Shown here: positions 8,869 to 18,449 of the stretch, in pieces
How the letters are laid out: each line of letters starts with the position of its first letter
How positions within the stretch are numbered: the first letter of the stretch is position 1
Origin: Bacteroidota bacterium
GTDB lineage: Bacteria; Bacteroidota; Bacteroidia; Chitinophagales; Chitinophagaceae
Assembly (NCBI GenBank): GCA_023417815.1
Contig: JAEZEI010000116.1
Span: forward strand, 16,994-80,993
DNA: 64,000 bases
Reading direction: 5' to 3'
Notes under the pieces: model-generated
Seen by the model: only the letters and a program-made list of their open reading frames with translations
What the model was told of the DNA's origin: nothing
Databases searched by the model: none
Made by a program: the position numbers and the translations under genes

Positions 8869-9966
8869 TTATGCAACTGGTGATGACTCTTCTAAAACCT
8901 CAATATATATATTTCTTAACTGTTGAATATGATGTTCAAGAGTAAAATGCTGTAAAACGCGCTCCCTGCCACCTGTTCCCCTTTCCGAAAGTATGTTCGC
9001 TGGTGTTTTGGATAGGACAAGGATCCGGTCAGCAGCGGATTTGGGATCATCAAGATTGAAATACCAGGCCAGGTCACCGCATTGCTCCCTGAAAGATGAA
9101 ATATCACTCAGAAGCAATGGCATTCCCATGGCCATAGCTTCCAGAACACCAAGGGAAAATCCCTCGAATGTTGAGGACATTACAAACAGGTCATAATCCT
9201 GCATCCGTTCCTCGATATCCCTGACTTCCCCCTTAAGACAGACCTTAGCTTTACTTTTATCAATCTGCTCCTGAATCTCCTTATGCAACTGACCAGTGCC
9301 ATAAATGTCCAGACTTATAGGATGTTCACGAAGCAACGCCATAGCCTTAATGATATAATCATAATTCTTCTGAACTCTTAGCGCCCCCACTGCGATCAAC
9401 CTGAACCCGGGCCCCTCATTTCTTCTTTTATTCCCAGTAAAGCGTTTAACATCAACAAAAGTGTAAAGCACCTTTGCATCCCTGATGGGTTTGCGCAGAA
9501 ACTCAAAATATTCTTCGAGAGCTCCCCGGGCAACAACAATAATGAAGCTGTTGCGCCTGCGATATGAGATCCTATCCAAAAACCTGATATACCAGTGCCG
9601 GTATTCCACACTGGTTTTGATGAAGGCATGAATAGTTGTAACCAGGGGTATGTTCTTTGGAACCGCAAAGCGTGCAATAAATGTTGGCCAGAATAAGTGA
9701 GTATGGACTATGGAAGGAGCAATTTCCCTGGTAAGACGCGAAAATGCGCTGATCATTTTTGGAAGGCCGGCCAGGCCCTTCATGTTGAGACAGATCTTTG
9801 CATCGCAAACCAGTTCTTCTCCAAAATGATCGTCTGGGATAAGCGTAACCACCACATGACTGTATTCCGGAAGCTCTTTTATTGTGCGAACCACCATTGT
9901 TTCAGCTCCGCCACGACCCAGGCTGTAAATAAAATGAAGCAGAATAGGTTTACTTCTGTCAATCAT
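8869..9966 (-). CDS. GT4 glycosyltransferase
   Basis: 365 residues, GT-B fold. The N-terminal HFIYSLGRGGAETMV glycine-rich acceptor-domain loop and the C-terminal donor-site FEGFSLGVLEAMAMG (intact EX7E) are diagnostic of GT4. It likely adds one sugar to the lipid-linked repeat unit. The start codon overlaps the end of the upstream FkbM methyltransferase gene by 8 bases, so translation is probably coupled. Confidence 0.9.
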   Translation of the reverse strand: MIDRSKPILLHFIYSLGRGGAETMVVRTIKELPEYSHVVVTLIPDDHFGEELVCDAKICLNMKGLAGLPKMISAFSRLTREIAPSIVHTHLFWPTFIARFAVPKNIPLVTTIHAFIKTSVEYRHWYIRFLDRISYRRRNSFIIVVARGALEEYFEFLRKPIRDAKVLYTFVDVKRFTGNKRRNEGPGFRLIAVGALRVQKNYDYIIKAMALLREHPISLDIYGTGQLHKEIQEQIDKSKAKVCLKGEVRDIEERMQDYDLFVMSSTFEGFSLGVLEAMAMGMPLLLSDISSFREQCGDLAWYFNLDDPKSAADRILVLSKTPANILSERGTGGRERVLQHFTLEHHIQQLRNIYIEVLEESSPVA

Positions 9967-10723
9967 GAGGTACCATGTGAAAATCTACCAGCCCGGTTTC
10001 TGCAATAAATTCGTCACGATCAATTTTCCTGTTATCATTGATCAAAATGTATCCACAGCTTTGTACAAAGTCGTAAATATCCCCAAGCCTGTCTCCTTTT
10101 GCCTGCACTGCTTCAGGATGAATCCCCAATGTGCACACAGGTTTTATTTCGCGAAGGGTTCTTTCGGCACCGCGAAGTGCGTCGTATTCCGCGCCTTCAA
10201 CATCTATTTTCATGAACCTGATTTCTTTCAACCCTTTCTCCTCAACGAAAGCATCAACACTGTATAATTTAACGATCTCAGGGATCAGTTCCCTGTCAGT
10301 CTTATAAGAAACCAGGCTGTTGCTATTATCTCCCTTTACCGGAGAAACATAAAAAGTGATCTCTCCAGGCGCTGCGCCCACAGCTGCATTAACTGAAATT
10401 ATATTTGAGATCCCGTTGATCGAAATAGTTTTATTAAGCAGGGAATGCGTTACTCCTGAAGGTTCAAATGCAAATACTTTTCCTGTGGGTCCCGTCAGTC
10501 TTGATGCTATAACAGAGAAGAGCCCAATATGAGCTCCTATATCAAGGACGATATCACCTTCATTAACGTGTTTTTTAAGAAAGTCGAAATTCTCCTTTTC
10601 GTAATCGGACGGAAAGTAATTAATATACCTGGTAGGCAATTTCACCTTAATTCCATGGATGCGTTTTGAAAGACCTGTACCTCCTGTAAAAACGTCAATT
10701 ATCTTATAGATTGTTTCCTTCAT
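9959..10723 (-). CDS. FkbM-family SAM-dependent methyltransferase
   Basis: 254 residues from the ATG at 10723, which forms an ATGA overlap with the upstream flippase stop; a longer reading to 10762 overlaps that gene and is less likely. Motif I VLDIGAHIGLFSVIA and the FkbM signature MKIDVEGAEYDAL are clear. Enzymes of this family O-methylate sugars or polyketides. The context suggests methylation of a glycan residue. A second FkbM gene lies at 36258. Confidence 0.88.
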   Translation of the reverse strand: MKETIYKIIDVFTGGTGLSKRIHGIKVKLPTRYINYFPSDYEKENFDFLKKHVNEGDIVLDIGAHIGLFSVIASRLTGPTGKVFAFEPSGVTHSLLNKTISINGISNIISVNAAVGAAPGEITFYVSPVKGDNSNSLVSYKTDRELIPEIVKLYSVDAFVEEKGLKEIRFMKIDVEGAEYDALRGAERTLREIKPVCTLGIHPEAVQAKGDRLGDIYDFVQSCGYILINDNRKIDRDEFIAETGLVDFHMVPHD

Positions 10724-12018
10724 GAAATACTGTGTGTTGTTTTGGAACCTGCATTCCACCAATTCCTGGTTGCGAATAAAGTTATTAATAATACAAGGAA
10801 ATAGGCTGAAATATTTGCATATGCGGCACCCTCCGCACCAAAATGTTTTACAAGGAAATAGTTCAGGAATAAGCCTGCAAAAATATAGGCCATGGATAAG
10901 AACATTATTTTTCGCTTCATCCTGAAATAAAGTAACCAGCTAAAGAAAAAATAAGAGATGGTCCAGAACCAAAATCCGGCCGCGATCATATAAAAATATC
11001 GAAGCCCGGGGAGATACAGTTCGTTAATAATAAAATGATACATCAATGGAACGATCAGCATGATAAGACCGAGGAATGCGCTCATCAAAATAACATACCT
11101 CTTAAAATACGTTCTCACTGAGTTAAAGCTGCCATCACCAGATGAAAGGACCCGGTAAACTTCCGGGAACAGGTATTGAAGATAGGCTGTACAGGCAATG
11201 ATCATAATGCTGCCAAATGTTGATGCAATATTATAAATGCCAACTTCGTCATTATTTGAAGTGAATGAAGAAATGAAATACCTGTCTGAAGAACTCAGGG
11301 CAAAGGTTCCAAGTTGCAATGTTATTATGGGAATTGCAAAAAGTACTTCCGGCAAAATCACAGAAGGTCTGATACGTCCTGAAAGAAAACCTCTTCTGAA
11401 AAAATAGGTCATTGCCCAGGCAGCAACCAATGAATACGTGATCAAAAGGCCGATCACTCTTCCTTCCCATCTTAAAAAAAAGATCATCACCAGTGATGCA
11501 GCAAGCACCAGGTCGAGTACTGCTCTTATAAGACTAACCTTCATATAAAGCCTGATGTTTGACTCATTCCTTACCATATTCATGAATTGTTCATTGAACA
11601 ATACAAGGAAAGTGATCAAAGGCATGTAAATCCACATAGACTTCGGCAAACCGAATGCTATACTCCAGGATTCACGGGTCAGGTACATTATTAGCCCGGT
11701 GGCGAGGGTAACAAGGAAAGCCAGAAAAAACCCTGTAACAAAAATATCATTGAATTCCTTTGCCTGCAATCTGAAATATGAAGCACCGGTAGAATGGATC
11801 ATTCCGAAAGAAATGAATGGCAGTAATAATAAAAGTCCCTGGCTGAAAAGGCTTAACAAACCATTCTCCTCCGGAGATATGAATGCAGGATTCGTAAAGA
11901 TCAATACCAATAAAAAGGAAACTCCCTTTCCTGCAAAGCCTGATAATGTAAACGCTGCCACAGATCGAAACGACCTGCCCGAGGTTAATCTGGACAAAAC
12001 CGATCCGGCTTTATGCAT
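10720..12018 (-). CDS. Wzx-type oligosaccharide flippase (copy 2)
   Basis: 432 residues, about 12-14 predicted membrane spans, paralogous over its whole length to the flippase at 5612-6913 (GKGVSFLLVLIFTNP, EENGLLSLFS, WEGRVIGLL, EVGIYNIAS). It should export a lipid-linked repeat unit. Its start overlaps the end of the upstream methyltransferase gene by 8 bases and its stop overlaps the next gene by 4 bases, so it belongs to the rfbB-rfbA operon. Confidence 0.92.
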   Translation of the reverse strand: MHKAGSVLSRLTSGRSFRSVAAFTLSGFAGKGVSFLLVLIFTNPAFISPEENGLLSLFSQGLLLLLPFISFGMIHSTGASYFRLQAKEFNDIFVTGFFLAFLVTLATGLIMYLTRESWSIAFGLPKSMWIYMPLITFLVLFNEQFMNMVRNESNIRLYMKVSLIRAVLDLVLAASLVMIFFLRWEGRVIGLLITYSLVAAWAMTYFFRRGFLSGRIRPSVILPEVLFAIPIITLQLGTFALSSSDRYFISSFTSNNDEVGIYNIASTFGSIMIIACTAYLQYLFPEVYRVLSSGDGSFNSVRTYFKRYVILMSAFLGLIMLIVPLMYHFIINELYLPGLRYFYMIAAGFWFWTISYFFFSWLLYFRMKRKIMFLSMAYIFAGLFLNYFLVKHFGAEGAAYANISAYFLVLLITLFATRNWWNAGSKTTHSIS

Positions 12019-12985
12019 TCTCTTTCTTTATTCCCTTTACAACCGCTCCTTTAAAATTATCATAAGTAATGTAGCCGCCACAAACGTCCTTCATACCGTA
12101 TTTCCCGAACCACTTAACAACAGTGCTTATCTTTTGTGGCTGATCATATTCCGGGCTGAACATATCGAAAGTATCAAGCACTACCATTTCCCTCAGTTGT
12201 TCTTTGCTAACATTTTTTGGAAGGGTTCCGTCAATATCTACAACAGGCAAAAACCTGTTCACAATTCGCCCAACGCCGATCTTTGAAAAGAACTTATATG
12301 CACCGATGAGACTGTCAGCATGCTTATCTATCTTCTTATACAGCTTTTCGTTAGTCATTTTTTTAGTGAAAGGGCGGAAAATATACTTTGCATGAACTTT
12401 CGTCCACCACCCGTTTATAGGATAAAAATCAACAATAACTTCAGCGCCGGGTTTTGCCATCTCAATAAGAGAACGAACTGACGCTTCAACATCCGGAGTG
12501 TGCTGAAGTACCCCGAAACAGAACACTTTGTCAAATTGAGCAGGTTCGAACGGAAGATCATAGATGCTGGCCTGGAATATATTCAACCTGTCGTTTGGCC
12601 CGTTATTCCTGTAATTAGCTTCAACCGCGTTGGAATAATCGACCGTATACAGGTTTGCTTTTGTATAATCAAGTACTATCTGGGAAAACCTCCCTGCACC
12701 TGAACCTACCTCCAGTACATTTTTACCTGTAAGATCTTCTTTATCCCATCCTGTTTGTTGAAAGAAACGTTGATGACTCAACTGGATCTTTGATGATTTA
12801 TCGATCTGGGTTTCGGCAAACTTGTTCCATTGATAACCGAAGTTTTCAGTATAGTTATCATCTTTTACAAGCCTGAAAGCTCCCTTCTCCAATGGGAACA
12901 AATTGTTATCCTCATCTCTTAATCCATCAGGAAATATTTGTAATGGTTTCTGGTTGTAAGGATTAATAAGCCTGATCTCCGACAT
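12011..12985 (-). CDS. Class I SAM-dependent methyltransferase
   Basis: 324 residues from the ATG at 12985 (MSEIRLINPYN). The frame is open further upstream but that part overlaps rfbA and looks like a shadow. SAM motif I VLEVGSGAGRFS and a CFGVLQHTPD motif typical of Methyltransf_11/12 proteins are visible. N-terminal residues PYNQKPLQ and PLEKGAFRLV resemble the Trm112-like leader of glycan-locus methyltransferases. It lies 11 bases after rfbA. Substrate unknown; likely a sugar. Confidence 0.85.
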   Translation of the reverse strand: MSEIRLINPYNQKPLQIFPDGLRDEDNNLFPLEKGAFRLVKDDNYTENFGYQWNKFAETQIDKSSKIQLSHQRFFQQTGWDKEDLTGKNVLEVGSGAGRFSQIVLDYTKANLYTVDYSNAVEANYRNNGPNDRLNIFQASIYDLPFEPAQFDKVFCFGVLQHTPDVEASVRSLIEMAKPGAEVIVDFYPINGWWTKVHAKYIFRPFTKKMTNEKLYKKIDKHADSLIGAYKFFSKIGVGRIVNRFLPVVDIDGTLPKNVSKEQLREMVVLDTFDMFSPEYDQPQKISTVVKWFGKYGMKDVCGGYITYDNFKGAVVKGIKKENA

Positions 12986-12996
12986 AGTTTTGGTAT

Positions 12997-13857
12997 TTAT
13001 TTCAGGAGTCCCTGAAGGTATTGGCCATAGCCACTTTTTTGTAAGGAATGAGCCAGCGTTGCAAGCTGGCTGGAACTTATAAAACCCATTCGCCATGCGA
13101 TCTCTTCAGGACAGCCTATTTTAAGACCCTGTCTTTTTTCAATTACTTTCACATATTCAGCCGCATCATGAAGAGAATCAAAAGTGCCGGTGTCGAGCCA
13201 TGCAAAGCCCCTGTTCAGAACGGATACTTTAAGCCTTTTCTGTTCCAGGTATATCCTGTTAACATCTGTGATCTCGTATTCACCTCTACCCGACGGCTGA
13301 ATTGATTCTGCAATACGAACCACATCATTATCAAAAAAATATAATCCAGGAACTGCAAAATTACTTTTTGGATTCTGCGGCTTTTCCTCAATGCTGATTG
13401 CATTCAGGTCATTATCAAATTCCACTACGCCATAGCGTTGAGGATCACTTACGGCGTAAGCAAAAATGGTGGCACCATTTCTTTTGGCAGCGTCCTGCAA
13501 AATGCTGCTGAACCCCGAACCATAAAATAGATTATCACCAAGTACGAGGGCAACTCCATCATTTCCTATAAAATCCTTCCCTATCACGAATGCCTGGGCG
13601 AGTCCATTTGGTGACGGCTGGGTGGCATACCGGATATCACATCCCCATTGGGAACCATTTCCCAACAAGCGTTGAAACTGGCTTGAATCCTCAGGAGTTG
13701 TAATGATAAGGATCTCTCTTATCCCTGCCAGCATCAAAGTTCCGAGAGGATAATAGATCATAGGCTTATCATACACCGGCATAAGCTGTTTACTCACGCC
13801 CAGGGTAATAGGATAAAGCCTTGTTCCGGAACCTCCTGCCAGTATTATTCCTTTCAT
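12997..13857 (-). CDS. rfbA: Glucose-1-phosphate thymidylyltransferase
   Basis: 286 residues, normal RmlA length. It makes dTDP-glucose from dTTP and glucose-1-phosphate. The pyrophosphorylase signature GGSGTRLYPITLGVSKQ (about 8-24), KPMIYYPL and LVLGDNLFYG motifs are intact. It follows rfbB by 9 bases. Neither rmlC nor rmlD is visible in the window, so the dTDP-4-keto-6-deoxyglucose produced may go to a sugar other than rhamnose, or those genes lie elsewhere. Confidence 0.97.
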   Translation of the reverse strand: MKGIILAGGSGTRLYPITLGVSKQLMPVYDKPMIYYPLGTLMLAGIREILIITTPEDSSQFQRLLGNGSQWGCDIRYATQPSPNGLAQAFVIGKDFIGNDGVALVLGDNLFYGSGFSSILQDAAKRNGATIFAYAVSDPQRYGVVEFDNDLNAISIEEKPQNPKSNFAVPGLYFFDNDVVRIAESIQPSGRGEYEITDVNRIYLEQKRLKVSVLNRGFAWLDTGTFDSLHDAAEYVKVIEKRQGLKIGCPEEIAWRMGFISSSQLATLAHSLQKSGYGQYLQGLLK

Positions 13858-13866
13858 CTTCAGGAT

Positions 13867-14916
13867 TTACCTGTTAACATACATTGTTTCGTAATAAGAC
13901 ATATAATCGCCGCTAACAATTCTGTTCAACCATTCCCTGTTAGCCAGGAACCAATCTATGGTTACACTAATTCCTTTCTCAAATGTATAAGAAGGCTCCC
14001 ATCCTAATTCCGTTTTGATCTTTGAAGCATCTATGGCATATCGAAGATCATGGCCAGGCCTGTCTTTGACAAATGTGATGAGTTTTTCGGACGTTTGCGC
14101 CTCGCGACCAAGTTTTTCATCCATTTGCCGGCAAATTTCTTTTACAAGATCAATGTTCCTCCACTCATTCGATCCACCAATATTATATGTTTCACCCACT
14201 CGTCCTTCATGAAACACCAGGTCAATAGCCCTGACATGATCCTCCACATACAGCCAGTCTCTCACATTCTCTCCTTTACCATAAACAGGTAAAGGTTTCT
14301 CGTTAAGGATGTTGTTTATTATTAATGGAATCAGTTTCTCAGGAAAATGATATGGCCCGTAATTATTACTGCAATTAGAGATCTTTATGGGCAGACCGTA
14401 AGTATGATAGAACGATCGTACCAAATGGTCGGACGAGGCTTTGGAAGCTGAATATGGACTTCTTGGATCATATGGAGTTTCCTCGTTAAAATAGCCTTCG
14501 CTGCCAAGAGTTCCATACACTTCATCAGTTGAGATATGATAAAAGATCTTTCCTTCAAAACTATCCCAGTGTTTCCTTGCATTCACCAGGAGTGACCCGG
14601 TACCATATACATTTGTCCGGATAAAGGAAAGAGGGTCGTGAATTGAACGATCAACATGACTTTCGGCAGCACAATGAATAATAGCATCGATACCTTCATC
14701 CTTAAAAATCCTGTCGAGGAGGGACATATCGCATATGTCTCCTTTAATGAATTTATAATTAGGTGAATCCTCGATGTCGGATAGATTGCTCAGGTTACCT
14801 GCGTAGGTAAGAAGATCAAGATTGACAATTTTATAATGAGGATATTTATTTACAAACCACCTGGTAAGGTGCGAGCCAATAAAACCTGCACCACCAGTGA
14901 TCAGGATTGAATTCAT
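13867..14916 (-). CDS. rfbB: dTDP-glucose 4,6-dehydratase
   Basis: 349 residues, SDR fold. NAD-binding TGGAGFIGSHL at the N-terminus, the STDEVYG catalytic Asp-Glu region and the YSASKASSDH Tyr-xxx-Lys motif are present. It converts dTDP-glucose to dTDP-4-keto-6-deoxyglucose. It heads a minus-strand operon rfbB-rfbA-methyltransferase-flippase-FkbM-GT4 and is divergent from the polymerase-like gene at 15026, sharing a 109-base intergenic region. Confidence 0.97.
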   Translation of the reverse strand: MNSILITGGAGFIGSHLTRWFVNKYPHYKIVNLDLLTYAGNLSNLSDIEDSPNYKFIKGDICDMSLLDRIFKDEGIDAIIHCAAESHVDRSIHDPLSFIRTNVYGTGSLLVNARKHWDSFEGKIFYHISTDEVYGTLGSEGYFNEETPYDPRSPYSASKASSDHLVRSFYHTYGLPIKISNCSNNYGPYHFPEKLIPLIINNILNEKPLPVYGKGENVRDWLYVEDHVRAIDLVFHEGRVGETYNIGGSNEWRNIDLVKEICRQMDEKLGREAQTSEKLITFVKDRPGHDLRYAIDASKIKTELGWEPSYTFEKGISVTIDWFLANREWLNRIVSGDYMSYYETMYVNR

Positions 14917-14988
14917 GATGTTAATACATTACCGCTGCGTGAAATTAATGAATTATAAATATGTTAGGGCTAATGTTGCTCTGTAAAC

Positions 14989-14996
14989 TAAATTTG
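14989..14996 (+). promoter_or_regulatory. TAAATTTG -7 element for the 15026 gene
   Basis: A perfect TAnnTTTG match on the plus strand, 29 bases before the ATG at 15026, inside the 109-base divergent region between rfbB and the polymerase-like gene. No canonical -33 element was recognised. Confidence 0.45.
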
Positions 14997-15025
14997 TCTG
15001 ACCCTCAGGGAGAGGCATTTGGCTA

Positions 15026-16366
15026 ATGCAACATATAACCATACTCGACTATCTTTTCTTACCAATTTACCTTGGCCTTTTTTACTGGAGGGTTAGGGTT
15101 ATGAGCCTGAAGGTCGATAAAGATCTGAGAAAACCATTAGTAACGGCATTCTTCCTTCGCATTCTTGGTGCCGTGGCTTATTCAATGCTTGTTCAATATT
15201 ATTATGGATATGGTGATGCCTTTACCTTTTACGAGGGAGGTAAATTCATTTCAGACCAGATCTCATCGGATCTGTCAAAAATCAGATATTTGTTTGCACC
15301 TATGAGTGAGGTTGGCGACTGGTATAATGCAGAATCAGGTCGTTCATCCATGTCAGGTTACTTCAGCCATGCTTCCGGTAATATGGTAATGAAGATAAGT
15401 GCCCTGATCTCCTTTGTAGCTTTTGATAAATTTCTCATAATATCCATGTTCTTTGGATATTTCAGTTTCCTTGGGCAATGGAAACTTTTTACGGTATTTG
15501 ATGATATAAATAAGAAAAGGAACAGGAGATTACTGGCGATGGCAATTCTATATACACCCTCTATCTGGTTTTGGGGTAGTGGGTTGCTGAAGGATTCAAT
15601 TTGTCTCGGAGCCCTGGGATTCATAATCTATTATCTATACAAGTTCTTTGTGTGGCGCAAATTCAACCTGCTTGAGTTTATGTTACTTATAGTTTTTGCA
15701 TATGTGCTTACTGTAATTAAGTCATACATCACTATAATCTTCCTTATAGGGCTTGGTATAATGGCTTTTCTAAAATTCCTGGTCACAATTAAAAATCTGA
15801 TACTGAGAGCAATAGTATTGCTACTGACCATTGGAATGGTAGGATTGATGATCTATTCCAGTGATTTCTCAAAAACGATTGATGAGATGGCTGAAGAGTC
15901 CATAGAACAGATCCAGTCTTTCCAGGAGAATTACAGGACACTTCAGGAATCGGAAGAGAACAGCAGGGCGGGTTTCAATCTCGGCGAATTTGAGCTCACT
16001 TTTACAAACCTGATCCTTAAAAGCCCGAGCGTGATCTTTACAACCCTTTTCCGGCCCTTTATCTGGGAAAGCAGAAAGATCATAATCGTATTTACATCTC
16101 TGGAATCTCTATTATTGCTCCTGGTAACGCTTTACGTAATGTTCAGGATGGGGATGTCCAATTTCTTCAGGGCAATCTCCAGAACTCCATTCCTGTTATT
16201 TTGTTTTAGTGTATCTATGCTGTTTGCACTAATTATCGGGTTCACGACATTTAATTTCGGCACGATGATCCGCTATAAGATAATCCTCCTCCCTTTTTAT
16301 TACTTCATGCTGACTAACCTTTATACAATGTATATCGACAGAAAGAAAGTACCTGCAATCCGGTAA
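15026..16366 (+). CDS. Polymerase-like polytopic membrane protein
   Basis: 446 residues with roughly 9-11 hydrophobic segments. A hydrophilic stretch near 285-320 (acidic, with repeated Glu) is followed by FRPFIWESRK and a C-terminal FTTFNFGTMIRYKI motif. It is a paralogue of the truncated protein at 1-1126 and matches its layout. No named domain was recognised; the size, topology and glycan-locus position suggest an O-antigen/EpsG-like polymerase, which is an inference. It is followed by a methyltransferase gene on the same strand. Confidence 0.75.
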   Translation: MQHITILDYLFLPIYLGLFYWRVRVMSLKVDKDLRKPLVTAFFLRILGAVAYSMLVQYYYGYGDAFTFYEGGKFISDQISSDLSKIRYLFAPMSEVGDWYNAESGRSSMSGYFSHASGNMVMKISALISFVAFDKFLIISMFFGYFSFLGQWKLFTVFDDINKKRNRRLLAMAILYTPSIWFWGSGLLKDSICLGALGFIIYYLYKFFVWRKFNLLEFMLLIVFAYVLTVIKSYITIIFLIGLGIMAFLKFLVTIKNLILRAIVLLLTIGMVGLMIYSSDFSKTIDEMAEESIEQIQSFQENYRTLQESEENSRAGFNLGEFELTFTNLILKSPSVIFTTLFRPFIWESRKIIIVFTSLESLLLLLVTLYVMFRMGMSNFFRAISRTPFLLFCFSVSMLFALIIGFTTFNFGTMIRYKIILLPFYYFMLTNLYTMYIDRKKVPAIR

Positions 16367-16391
16367 AGTCAACCGTATTGGATCATATCCC

Positions 16392-16399
16392 TATTTTTG
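16392..16399 (+). promoter_or_regulatory. TATTTTTG -7 element for the 16415 methyltransferase
   Basis: A perfect TAnnTTTG match lying 15 bases before the ATG at 16415, implying a very short leader. It supports choosing that ATG over the upstream TTG at 16397. Confidence 0.5.
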
Positions 16400-16414
16400 C
16401 AGGCAATTCCATTA

Positions 16415-17314
16415 ATGAAACCGTACAGCAAAGCACCTCTGAAGATCGTAGATGGCAAGCATAAGAAGATCAGTGTCTTTAACACAGATGTGGAGAACAT
16501 TGATCCTGAAGTAGTTGAATCATTTGGTGAGGAATGGTTGAAATTCAACCATTTTGATGAAAGGACTATTAACACCATAGCAGCGGAGTATTTTGATATA
16601 ATCACCGACCAGATGGTCAATAAGAACACTTATGCCATTGACATCGGGTGTGGTACAGGGCGGTGGAGCAAATACCTTAGCAAAAAAGCTGGATTCGTGG
16701 AATGCGTGGATCCCAGTAAGGCATTATATGCAGCAGATCTTCTTTTGGCTGATGCTGACAATGTACGGCTTACCCAGGCGTCTACAGAAAGTCTTCCCTT
16801 TGAGGATGATACTTTCGATTTTGCCATGAGCATAGGTGTTCTTCATCATATCCCCGACACTCAAAAGGCAATGATGGATTGTGTGAAGAAGGTAAAGAAA
16901 GGGGGATACTTTTATTGTTACCTCTATTATAGTCTCGATAACCGCCGCTGGCCTTATAAAGCAATGTTCCACGCAAGCAATCTGTTAAGGAAAGGTGTGA
17001 GCAAAATGCCAGCTAAATTGAAAAAAGTTACCTGCGACCTTTTAGCGATAACTCTCTACATGCCCTGGGTTTTAACTGCCCGGCTATTTGTAAAGCTTGG
17101 ACTCAGAAAAATTGCTCGAACCCTGCCATTGGCAGCTTATGAAAATAAATCCTTCTTCGTTATAAGGAATGATTCACTGGATCGTTTCGGAACAACGTTA
17201 GAACAGCGTTTTTCAAAGAAAGAGGTAATAACCATGATGACAAATTGTGGCTTGTCGAATATCATCGTAAGCAATAATACGCCTTACCATCATGCTGTCG
17301 GCCAAAAGATATGA
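16415..17314 (+). CDS. Class I SAM-dependent methyltransferase
   Basis: 299 residues from the ATG at 16415 (MKPYSKAPLK); an upstream in-frame TTG at 16397 overlaps the promoter element and is unlikely. SAM motif I DIGCGTGRWS and the SIGVLHHIPDT motif mark a Methyltransf_11/25-type enzyme. The C-terminal half has a hydrophobic segment LLAITLYMPWVLTARLF that may contact the membrane. Substrate is unknown, probably a glycan component or its lipid carrier. Its end is 4 bases from the convergent GT4 gene. Confidence 0.85.
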   Translation: MKPYSKAPLKIVDGKHKKISVFNTDVENIDPEVVESFGEEWLKFNHFDERTINTIAAEYFDIITDQMVNKNTYAIDIGCGTGRWSKYLSKKAGFVECVDPSKALYAADLLLADADNVRLTQASTESLPFEDDTFDFAMSIGVLHHIPDTQKAMMDCVKKVKKGGYFYCYLYYSLDNRRWPYKAMFHASNLLRKGVSKMPAKLKKVTCDLLAITLYMPWVLTARLFVKLGLRKIARTLPLAAYENKSFFVIRNDSLDRFGTTLEQRFSKKEVITMMTNCGLSNIIVSNNTPYHHAVGQKI

Positions 17315-17318
17315 CCCG

Positions 17319-18449
17319 TCAATACAGGATGGTTTTATAATAATCTGCAGTATTTTTTACCATTATTAAAGTTGTGAACTGCTCCTTATACTTGTTATAA
17401 GCATTCTCAGCCAATTGTTCTGCATATTGAGGGTTCTTCAATAAGGTAATAATGCAGTTTGCAAGCGATGAAGTATCTGCAGGCTTGGCAAGCATTGCAG
17501 TTTCCTTGTCGAGGATCTCATTGCCGGCGGCCGTATCAAATGCAACAACAGGTCTTTTAAGGGCCATTGCTTCAAGGTAAACCAAACCGAATGGCTCAAA
17601 CAGCGATGGCAATGCCACTATGGATGCTGATGTAACAAATTTATATGGATCATTGGAAAACCCAGTGAAAGTTACATTCTCCTGCAGGTTTAATTTTTTA
17701 ACCAATTGTTCCAACGAATTCTTAGCTGAACCTTCTCCAATTACAGTAAGAGCAACGGAGGGATAAACTTTTTTGACTTGCGCTATGGCCTCAATCAAAT
17801 AACGATGGCCCTTAAATTCTTCCAGTCTTCCTATTATAACTATTGAGAAAGGCTTTCGTACTCCGCTGTCATATGCATCTATATCAAGTCCATGGTGAAT
17901 AAAAGGCATCCGGGAATTACTTAAGCCTAACTCAAAATAAAGATCCGAAATAGCTTTGGAAACCGCATAGTTACTGTATGCCCGTTTAACCACCCATTTG
18001 GTAACCCTATAATAGAAATCCTTTTTTGCTGAAGGAATCAGTTCGGCAAAATTCGGAACAAAGGGAACTTGCCGTAATATTAATTCGCTGTATCCATGTT
18101 TTGTAGATATGATCTTTGTGTTTGGAGAGAAATATCCAGCAATAGTTGCAATAACATCTGAATTGAGAAGATGGCTATGAATGAACCTGATCTTATTCTT
18201 TCGCAAATATTTAAGGACCTTCATAGCTGCAAAGAAGAACGCAACTTTCCTGGATTCAATGAAATTTACAGGGATCCCATGTTCATTCAATTCACCAAAG
18301 AACTTTTTGAGCTTTGGTTTGGCCTGGCCAGAACACACAACTACCAAATGGCATTCAATTCCATTGGCTGCCAGCCCGGGTAAAAGATGTAACAGGTACT
18401 TTTCTGCTCCTGCGATCCCATTGGTGTATATCAGGTGAAGAATCCTCAT
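17319..18449 (-). CDS. GT4 glycosyltransferase
   Basis: 376 residues, GT-B fold. N-terminal HLIYTNGIAGAEKYLLHL, an IGRLEEFKGHRYLIEA donor-domain start and the donor motif EPFGLVYLEAMALKRPVV (intact EX7E) identify a family 4 transferase. The start overlaps the stop of the upstream GT4 gene by 4 bases (ATGA), so the pair is translationally coupled. Donor and linkage are not predictable. Confidence 0.9.
   Translation of the reverse strand: MRILHLIYTNGIAGAEKYLLHLLPGLAANGIECHLVVVCSGQAKPKLKKFFGELNEHGIPVNFIESRKVAFFFAAMKVLKYLRKNKIRFIHSHLLNSDVIATIAGYFSPNTKIISTKHGYSELILRQVPFVPNFAELIPSAKKDFYYRVTKWVVKRAYSNYAVSKAISDLYFELGLSNSRMPFIHHGLDIDAYDSGVRKPFSIVIIGRLEEFKGHRYLIEAIAQVKKVYPSVALTVIGEGSAKNSLEQLVKKLNLQENVTFTGFSNDPYKFVTSASIVALPSLFEPFGLVYLEAMALKRPVVAFDTAAGNEILDKETAMLAKPADTSSLANCIITLLKNPQYAEQLAENAYNKYKEQFTTLIMVKNTADYYKTILY

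Noticed and set aside
10723..10762. N-terminal extension of the FkbM gene
   Set aside because: It overlaps the flippase gene; the ATGA overlap at 10720-10723 makes the shorter start far more natural.
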